DNA of 64,000 nucleotides from Actinophytocola sp050699935 (GTDB lineage: Bacteria > Actinomycetota > Actinomycetes > Mycobacteriales > Pseudonocardiaceae), in the NCBI RefSeq assembly GCF_050699935.1, contig NZ_JBOHGB010000001.1:148976-212975 (forward strand), read 5' to 3'. The notes below the pieces were generated by a model, which saw only the letters and a program-made list of their open reading frames with translations, ran no database searches and was not told where the DNA came from. Position 1 is the first letter of the stretch. Each line of letters begins with the position of its first letter. Both the position numbers and the translations under genes were made by a program. Positions 58,399 to 64,000 of this stretch are shown here, piece by piece.

Positions 58399-60723
58399 TT
58401 AGCCCTGTGCGTGGTGCTTGGCGAGCATCTGTTCCTGATGGTCGCGCACGGACGAACTCTCCGCCGGTGACGCCGACCAGCCGCCGGACTGCTCCAGCAC
58501 CCAGCAACGCGTCGCCGGGTCGAGCGCGGAGGCGAACATGTCGTCCAGTTGCGCGGTGAGCTTCTCGTCGGTGATCCGCACCTGCACCTCCACGCGGCGG
58601 TCGAGGTTGCGGTGCATGAGGTCCGCGCTGCCGATCCAGTGCTCGTCCGAGCCGACGAAGTGGAACACCCGGGAGTGCTCGAGGAAGCGGCCGAGGATCG
58701 AGCGCACCCGGATGTGCTCCGAGAGCCCCTCGATGCCGGGCTTGAGCGCGCAGATCCCGCGCACCACGATGTCCACCTCGACGCCCGCCTGCGAGGCGCG
58801 GTACAGCGCGTCGATGACCTGCTCGTCGACGAGTGAGTTGATTTTGATGCGAACCCCCGACGGGCGCCCGGCCCGCCGGTGCTCGACCTCGTGCTCGATC
58901 AGCTCCACGATGCCGCGACGGATCCCGTACGGCGCCACCATGAGGCTGCGGTACTCGTCCTGCCGCGCGTACCCGGTCAGCACGTTGAACAGGTCGGTGA
59001 GGTCCGCGCCGATCGACGGCTCGGCGGTGAGCAGCCCGACGTCCTCGTACAGGCGCGCGGTCTTCGGGTTGTAGTTACCGGTGCCGATGTGGCAGTAGCG
59101 CCGGATGACCGAACCTTCCTGGCGCACCACGAGCGCGGTCTTGCAGTGGGTCTTGAGGCCCACCATGCCGTACACCACGTGCACGCCCGCCTTCTCCAGC
59201 GTGCGCGCCCACTTGATGTTCGCCTGCTCGTCGAACCGCGCCTTGATCTCCACGAGCGCCACGACCTGCTTGCCCGCCTCGGCCGCGTCGATGAGCGCGT
59301 CCACGATCGGCGAGTCGCCGGAGGTGCGGTACAGCGTCTGCTTGATGGCCAGCACCTTCGGGTCGTTCGCCGCCTGCTCGATGAACCGTTGCACGCTCGT
59401 GGAGAACGAGTCGTACGGGTGGTGCACGAGCACGTCGCCCTCGCGCAGCGTGGCGAACACGCTCTTGGGCGTCTCCCGCTCGCCGAACGCCGGATGCGTC
59501 GCGGGCACGAAGGGCGGGTCCTTCAGGTCGCTGCGCGAGACGTTGTAGAGCTGCCACAGGCACGACAGGTCGAGCAGGCCCGGCACCACGACCACGTCGT
59601 GCGGGTCGACCTCGAGCTCACGCAGCAGCAGCTCGAGCATGTGCTCGCTCATGTCGTCGGCGACCTCGAGGCGTACCGGCGGGCCGAAGCGGCGCTGCGC
59701 GAGTTCGCGTTCCAGCGCCTGCAACAGGTCCTCGTCCTGGTCCTCCTCGACCTCCAGGTCGGCGTTGCGGGTGACCCGGAACGCGTGCACCGCGGTCACC
59801 TGCATCCCGGCGAACAGATCGCCGAGGTGCGCCGCGATCAGCTCCTCCAGCGGCAGGAACGTCGCGTCCGGGTCGTCGCGGTGGTGGTCGACGGGCACGA
59901 GCCGGGAGACGTTGTTCGGCACCTTCACCCGGGCGAACCGCTCGCCGCCGCCCTTCGGGTCCCGCACGGTCACCGCGAGGTTCAGCGACAGCCCCGAGAT
60001 GTAGGGGAACGGGTGCGCCGGGTCCACCGCGAGCGGGGTGAGCACGGGAAAGATCTGCTCGCGGAAGTAGCGGGACAGCCGCTCGCGTTGCTCGTCGGTG
60101 AGCTCGGCCCACCTGGCGATGACGATGCCGCGCTCGGCGAGGATCGGCCGCAACCGCCGCTCCCAGGCCGCGGACTGCTGTTCGACCAGCTCCTGGTTGC
60201 GCTTGGCGATGTAGGCCAGCTGCTCGCGCGGCGTGAGGCCGTCCGCGCTGCGCACGGACAGGCCGGTCTCCTCGCGGCGCTTCAGCCCGGCGACTCGGAC
60301 CATGTAGAACTCGTCGAGGTTGGACGCGAAGATCGAGAGGAACTTGGCGCGCTCGAGCAGCGGCTGCGAGGCGTCCTCGACGAACGCGAGCACCCGGGCG
60401 TTGAAGTCCAACCAGGACAGTTCGCGGTTGAGGTAACGGTCGTCGGGCAGGTCCGGGAGGTCGGTCTCCTCGACATCCGGGGTGACGGCCGGTGGGGCGG
60501 AGGGCACGCCGCGGGGCTCGGGCGCGACGACCGTCTCGGTGTCACGGTCAGCGTCGTTGCCGGTGTCGTTGCCGGTGTCGCTGCCGGTGTCGCTGCCGGT
60601 GTCACGGTCGGCGTCGGCGGGGGTCGCGGCAGGGCTCGAGGTCGGCGTCGCGGCGAGGCCGTCGGCCGGTCTGTCGTTCGACGTCGGCGGGGTGCCTGGT
60701 TGCTCCATACTCTCCGTGCTCAC
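58399..60723 (-). CDS. ppk: Polyphosphate kinase 1
   Basis: About 774 aa. PPK1 family: N-terminal helical domain (LSWLDFNARVLAFVEDASQPLLERAKFLSIFASNLDEFYMVRV), then HHPYDSFSTSVQRFIEQAANDP, the phosphorylated histidine in GLKTHCKTALVVR, and C-terminal IGSADLMHRNLDRRVEVQVRI. Makes polyphosphate from ATP. The N-terminal 90 residues are low complexity, including four TGSD/TGND units. Start uncertain among GTG 60723, ATG 60708 and TTG 60741. Operon with cofC upstream and mutT1 downstream. Confidence 0.95.
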   Translation of the reverse strand: MSTESMEQPGTPPTSNDRPADGLAATPTSSPAATPADADRDTGSDTGSDTGNDTGNDADRDTETVVAPEPRGVPSAPPAVTPDVEETDLPDLPDDRYLNRELSWLDFNARVLAFVEDASQPLLERAKFLSIFASNLDEFYMVRVAGLKRREETGLSVRSADGLTPREQLAYIAKRNQELVEQQSAAWERRLRPILAERGIVIARWAELTDEQRERLSRYFREQIFPVLTPLAVDPAHPFPYISGLSLNLAVTVRDPKGGGERFARVKVPNNVSRLVPVDHHRDDPDATFLPLEELIAAHLGDLFAGMQVTAVHAFRVTRNADLEVEEDQDEDLLQALERELAQRRFGPPVRLEVADDMSEHMLELLLRELEVDPHDVVVVPGLLDLSCLWQLYNVSRSDLKDPPFVPATHPAFGERETPKSVFATLREGDVLVHHPYDSFSTSVQRFIEQAANDPKVLAIKQTLYRTSGDSPIVDALIDAAEAGKQVVALVEIKARFDEQANIKWARTLEKAGVHVVYGMVGLKTHCKTALVVRQEGSVIRRYCHIGTGNYNPKTARLYEDVGLLTAEPSIGADLTDLFNVLTGYARQDEYRSLMVAPYGIRRGIVELIEHEVEHRRAGRPSGVRIKINSLVDEQVIDALYRASQAGVEVDIVVRGICALKPGIEGLSEHIRVRSILGRFLEHSRVFHFVGSDEHWIGSADLMHRNLDRRVEVQVRITDEKLTAQLDDMFASALDPATRCWVLEQSGGWSASPAESSSVRDHQEQMLAKHHAQG
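60553..60600. repeat. 4 x 12-nt tandem repeat in the ppk N-terminus
   Basis: Units GTCGTTGCCGGT (twice) and GTCGCTGCCGGT (twice), in frame, encoding alternating Asp-Thr-Gly-Ser/Asn in the disordered leader of PPK. Confidence 0.85.
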
Positions 60724-60741
60724 GGTGTCATTGTCCTGCAA

Positions 60742-61455
60742 CTACCGCCCGATGGGGCAGCCCCGTTCGATCGGTGGCGGCAACTTTCCCATCCGCCCGG
60801 CCAGGTACGCCGTTCGCGGTCCGAGGCCGAGTTCGGCGGCCGCCGCGAGGTCGTCCGGGGTGTCCACGTCGCAACGCAGGGAACCCGAGGTGGCGCCGAC
60901 CACGACCGCCCCGCTGGCCGCGTGCGTGGCCGCCGAGCCGGCCCCGAAGCGTGGCTCGAGCGGTGCCCCGGCCGCGGCCAGGAGCAGCGTCGTGCCGGTG
61001 CCAGCCCGGTCCGCGCAGAACGCCCGCCGCCCGTCGGCCTCGGCGACCGCCGCGGCCAGCTCCTCCGTGCGCAGCGCCGGCAGGTCCGCCTGCAGCGCGC
61101 CGACGGTGACACCCGAGCCGACACCCGAGCCGACACCCGAGCCGACACCCGAGCCGCCGCGCCGCTCGCGCAGCATGCCCGCGCCGAAGGACAGCGCGGC
61201 GTTCAGGCCCGGCAGCCCGCGCTCGTCGACGCACTCGACGCCGGTGCCGCGCAGCGCCGCGGGCACCCGCCCGTCCTCGCAGACCACCAGCACCCGCCGC
61301 ACGCCCTCGGCGCCGGCCGCGGCCGTGACCGTGTCCACCAGCAGCGCGAGCACCAGGTCGGCGTGCGCACCATCGACCGCGCCGTTGCCCGCGCCGCGCA
61401 ACCGCGACTTCGCCCGGTCCAGCCGCTTGATCGGGACCACCAAGTCGACATCCAC
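60742..61455 (-). CDS. cofC: 2-phospholactate guanylyltransferase
   Basis: 237 aa. CofC family of coenzyme F420 synthesis: N-terminal VDLVVPIKRLDRAKSRL (nucleotide-binding, as in other CofC/FbiD proteins), GALQADLPALRTEEL and CDVDTPDDLAAAAELGLG at the end. Transfers GMP to a phosphorylated three-carbon acid. A Gly/Ser/Val repeat of four units interrupts the middle of the protein. GTG start; the adjacent ppk may be co-transcribed. Confidence 0.9.
   Translation of the reverse strand: MDVDLVVPIKRLDRAKSRLRGAGNGAVDGAHADLVLALLVDTVTAAAGAEGVRRVLVVCEDGRVPAALRGTGVECVDERGLPGLNAALSFGAGMLRERRGGSGVGSGVGSGVGSGVTVGALQADLPALRTEELAAAVAEADGRRAFCADRAGTGTTLLLAAAGAPLEPRFGAGSAATHAASGAVVVGATSGSLRCDVDTPDDLAAAAELGLGPRTAYLAGRMGKLPPPIERGCPIGR
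61109..61156. repeat. 4 x 12-nt tandem repeat inside cofC
   Basis: Four exact copies of ACACCCGAGCCG, in frame, coding for GSGV units on the minus strand at the position of a loop before GALQADLPAL. Confidence 0.85.
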
Positions 61456-61605
61456 GCAACCATGGTGCAGGACGGCCCGGACCGGCGCCCGCGCGGCCGG
61501 GGCTGGAGCACTATTCGGAACACTCCTGATCAGCAGCTCCCGGGCACCCGCGCGCCTGTTTCGAATTGTGCTCCATACTCACGGGCAACAGAACGAGGAG
61601 GACTG

Positions 61606-62349
61606 GTGCCGGCGCGAATCGAGAAGAGCGGGTTCTGGGTGTGGGCCACCGCGATGATCTTCTACCCGCTCGCCTGGCTCGGAAAGGCCGTCCCGAGCGG
61701 CAGCGAGCAGATTCGCCGCCCGGGCGGCATTCTGCTCGTGATGAACCACGTCTCGCACATCGACCCGCCGGTGGACGCCGTGTTCGTGCACCGCAACGGG
61801 CGGGTGCCGCGCTTCCTCGCCAAGGACAGCCTGTTCCGCGTGCCGGTGTTCAAGTACATGATCCGGGGCTCCGGGAGCATCCCGGTGTACCGCCGCACGT
61901 CGGGCGCGTCCCACAGCCTCTCGGCCGCGAACGAGGCGCTGCGCACCGGCAAGTTCGTGGTGATCTATCCGGAGGGCACGATCACCAAGGACCCGAAGGG
62001 CTGGCCGATGCGCTCGCGGACCGGCGCCGCTCGGCTGGCACTGGAGAACGACGTGCCGGTGCTGACCGCGGCCCGGTGGGGCACCAACTTCATCCTCGAC
62101 GGGTACGCCAAGAAGTTCCGCCCGTTCCCGCGCAAGCGCGTGTACATCGATGTGTCCGAGCCGGTCGACCTGTCGGCCTACCGGGGCCGGCCGATCACCA
62201 ACGAGATGCTGCGCGAGGTCACCGACCTGCTGATGAGCCGGGTCAAGGACCAGCTCGCGACGATCCGCCAGGAGTCGGCGCCCGAGGGTTTCTATGCGCC
62301 GTCGAAGGCCCGCGAGGACAGTTCGGGCGGTTCCGGCGACCATGCCTGA
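61606..62349 (+). CDS. 1-acyl-sn-glycerol-3-phosphate acyltransferase family protein
   Basis: 247 aa. PlsC-type acyltransferase with the NHVSHIDPP (H-x4-D) catalytic motif, FRVPVFKYMIRGSGSIPVYR and YPEGTITKDPKGWPMRSRTGAARLAL. Acylates lysophosphatidate in membrane lipid synthesis. GTG start preceded by GAGGAGGA. The stop overlaps the gpsA start by 8 nt, a common pairing since gpsA supplies glycerol-3-phosphate. Confidence 0.9.
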   Translation: MPARIEKSGFWVWATAMIFYPLAWLGKAVPSGSEQIRRPGGILLVMNHVSHIDPPVDAVFVHRNGRVPRFLAKDSLFRVPVFKYMIRGSGSIPVYRRTSGASHSLSAANEALRTGKFVVIYPEGTITKDPKGWPMRSRTGAARLALENDVPVLTAARWGTNFILDGYAKKFRPFPRKRVYIDVSEPVDLSAYRGRPITNEMLREVTDLLMSRVKDQLATIRQESAPEGFYAPSKAREDSSGGSGDHA

Positions 62350-63352
62350 CATGGGTCCGATCGCGGTGTTCGGCGCCGGTTCGTGGGGCACCACGTTCGC
62401 GAAGGTGCTGGCCGACGCGGGTTGCGAGGTGACGCTGTGGGCCCGGCGGCGTGAGGTCGCCGAGGCCGTGTCGAAGGATCGGGTGAACCCGGACTACCTG
62501 CCCGACGTCCGGCTGCCCGAGAGCCTCCGGTCCACTTCGGACCCGAGACTGGCGCTGGACGGTGCGGCGACGGTGGTGCTCGCGGTGCCGAGCCAGAGCC
62601 TGCGGCACAACCTGACGGCGTGGCGCGGCCTCATCGACCCGTCGGTGACGCTGATCAGCCTCGCGAAGGGCGTGGAGTTGGGCTCGCTCAAGCGGATGAG
62701 CGAGGTCGTCGTCGAGGTGATGGACGTGCCGGAGAGCCAGGTGGCGGTCGTGTCCGGGCCGAACCTGGCCAAGGAGATCGCCGCCGAGCAGCCGACCGCC
62801 TCGGTCATCGCGTGCACCGACCACGATCGCGCCGTCGCGGTGCAGCACGCGTGCACCACCGGCTACTTCCGGCCGTACACCATCACCGACGTGATCGGCT
62901 GCGAGCTGGGCGGGGCCTGCAAGAACGTGATCGCGCTGTCCTGCGGGATGGCCGGCGGGCTGGGGTTCGGCGACAACACGCGGGCGACGCTGATCACCCG
63001 CGGCCTCGCGGAGACGGCCCGGCTCGGAGTGGCGCTGGGGGCGGACCCGATGACCTTCGCCGGGCTCGCCGGTCTCGGCGACCTGGTCGCCACGTGCTCC
63101 TCGCCGCTGTCGCGCAACCGCGCGTTCGGCGAGCGGCTGGGCCGGGGCGAGACCGTGCAGCAGGCGCAGGCCGCGGCGCACGGACAGGTGGCCGAGGGCG
63201 TCAAGTCCTGCTCGGCGATCCGGGAGCTGGCGCTGCGCCACGGCGTGGAGATGCCGATCACCGAGGTCGTGCACCGGGTCTGCCACGACGGCTTCGACCC
63301 GCGCGAGATGGCCGGCGAGCTCATCGGCCGCAAGACCAAACCCGAACGCTGA
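62342..63352 (+). CDS. gpsA: NAD(P)-dependent glycerol-3-phosphate dehydrogenase
   Basis: 336 aa. N-terminal nucleotide site IAVFGAGSWGTTFAKVLADAG, then AVPSQSLR, SLAKGVE, VVSGPNLAKEIA and the C-terminal GLAGLGDLVATCSSPLSRNR. Reduces dihydroxyacetone phosphate to glycerol-3-phosphate for lipid synthesis. ATG 62342 overlaps the acyltransferase stop; ATG 62351 is a possible shorter start. No ligase gene (ddl) follows directly; instead the strand changes at rskA. Confidence 0.95.
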   Translation: MPDMGPIAVFGAGSWGTTFAKVLADAGCEVTLWARRREVAEAVSKDRVNPDYLPDVRLPESLRSTSDPRLALDGAATVVLAVPSQSLRHNLTAWRGLIDPSVTLISLAKGVELGSLKRMSEVVVEVMDVPESQVAVVSGPNLAKEIAAEQPTASVIACTDHDRAVAVQHACTTGYFRPYTITDVIGCELGGACKNVIALSCGMAGGLGFGDNTRATLITRGLAETARLGVALGADPMTFAGLAGLGDLVATCSSPLSRNRAFGERLGRGETVQQAQAAAHGQVAEGVKSCSAIRELALRHGVEMPITEVVHRVCHDGFDPREMAGELIGRKTKPER

Positions 63353-63357
63353 CCCAC

Positions 63358-63396
63358 CCCGCGAGTCCAACGCTCCGAACCCGCGAGTCCAACGCT
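63358..63396. repeat. Direct repeat CCCGCGAGTCCAACGCT, two copies
   Basis: Two exact 17-nt copies with a 22-nt period in the gap between gpsA and rskA; the second copy touches the rskA stop codon. Possibly a genome-wide intergenic repeat; copy number cannot be known from the window. Confidence 0.7.
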
Positions 63397-64000
63397 CAGC
63401 TCACGTCGAACGTCAGGATCGGGTCCATGGTGGGCTGCTCGGAGCCGCCCGCCGGTTCGATCGTGATGCCGACCGCCTGTGCCGCGTCGATGCCGTCCAC
63501 GTCGAGCGACGCGTGGCCGTCGGCCGGCTCGATCAGGCCTGCCGACGTGATCTGCTCGCCGATCGTCCACGCCTGGTACGTCTTGCCGCTCGGCGCCGCG
63601 CGCAGGTCATCGGACAGCAGCAGCATCCGGTTGGCCGACACGGACATCAGCGCGGTCACCGGGCCGGTCGACGCGTCACTTTGGTTCACGACCCGGGCGT
63701 CGCCCGCGCGGATGATCTCGGCGATCGCGGCCGCCTGGGTGTCCACGTCCTGCCCCGACCGCTCCGCGCGCACGAGCAGCACGCCGAGCACACCCGACAC
63801 CACGAGCAGCACCGCGGCGGCCGCGGCCGACAGGCGCAGCGCCCACGGCGAACCCGGCCGGCGCAGCGCCAGCACGGGCGCCCTCCGGCGGTACCGCGTG
63901 TGTCTCCGGCGGTACGACGGGCGCCTCCGCCGGCACCGCGGGAGCCTCCGGTGGCAGCTGCCGCGTGTTGCGGATCTGGGTCATGACGGAGGCCTTGCGC
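63396..64000 (-). pseudogene. Anti-sigma-K factor RskA-like, partial, apparent frameshift
   Basis: The window edge cuts the 5' part. One frame reads RKASVMTQIRNTRQLPPEAPAVPAEAP, the usual end of the anti-sigma domain plus a Pro-rich linker. The next frame (+1) continues with a transmembrane helix (SAAAAAVLLVVSGVLGVLLV) and the extracytoplasmic RskA domain (VSANRMLLLSDDLRAAPSGKTYQAWTIG) to the stop at 63396. The shift lies within imperfect repeats near 63870-63950. It could be a real mutation, phase variation at a repeat, or a sequence error; a GTG at 63875 might start the second half alone. Confidence 0.65.

Noticed and set aside
58879..61605. Long plus-strand open frame leading into the acyltransferase gene
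   Set aside because: Most of it is antisense to ppk and cofC. Only the portion from GTG 61606, with its own ribosome site, is a real gene.
1..64000. tRNA, rRNA, riboswitch or insertion sequences
   Set aside because: No cloverleaf, rRNA segment, transposase frame or terminal inverted repeats were recognised by eye; a computational scan would be needed to be certain.

Overview
The window is high-GC actinobacterial DNA. Starts are often GTG or TTG, Shine-Dalgarno sites are strong, many genes overlap by 4 nt (ATGA), and terminators are long GC-rich hairpins. The right end carries a housekeeping block (IclR regulator, leuC, leuD, hupB with a Lys/Ala-rich tail, mutT1, ppk, cofC, plsC, gpsA, rskA) whose order is typical of Pseudonocardiales and related mycolate-lineage actinobacteria. 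An Amycolatopsis/Saccharopolyspora-like host is the best guess from gene order alone.

Roughly 1-53.5 kb is one biosynthetic gene cluster that continues past the left edge. Its core is an enediyne-type iterative polyketide synthase (PKSE; KS-AT-ACP-KR-DH-PPTase, about 1954 aa, 38.5-44.4 kb, minus strand). It faces a plus-strand operon with two DUF1702 proteins, an FG-GAP/UnbV protein, an UnbU-like membrane protein, a P450, a methyltransferase and an AhpD-like protein (44.7-53.5 kb). No partner hot-dog thioesterase (E10/TEBC) is visible in the window. Next to the PKSE lie an SgcJ/EcaC-like protein and three flavin-dependent oxygenase-type genes (33.4-38.2 kb).

The left part (0-7.2 kb) is an unusual leftward operon in which paralogues of tryptophan-pathway enzymes (TrpD-, TrpA- and TrpB2-like) are tightly coupled to a stand-alone adenylation enzyme, an acyl carrier protein, an acyl-CoA dehydrogenase, an ectoine-synthase-like cupin and a transglutaminase-like protein. 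I infer a carrier-bound amino-acid or heterocycle side-chain pathway. It is the most original part of the window.

Between these lie sugar genes: UDP-glucose dehydrogenase, UDP-glucuronate-decarboxylase-like, sugar C-methyltransferase, DegT aminotransferase, sugar O-methyltransferase and two glycosyltransferases. Together they suit a branched amino-pentose such as the madurosamine type. There are also a B12/radical-SAM enzyme, an OafA-type acyltransferase, an FAD hydroxylase, a stand-alone TSCPD protein, two paralogous DHA2 exporters, a CPA2-type antiporter and an HxlR regulator. A pseudogene patch at 9.06-9.61 kb holds a decayed second copy of the cupin-to-dehydrogenase junction, followed by a frameshifted ATP-grasp tail, which shows past duplication within the cluster.

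The housekeeping block at 53.5-64 kb carries several in-frame short tandem repeats (leuC, ppk, cofC) and an apparent frameshift in rskA. No tRNA, rRNA, CRISPR array, insertion sequence or integrase was recognised.
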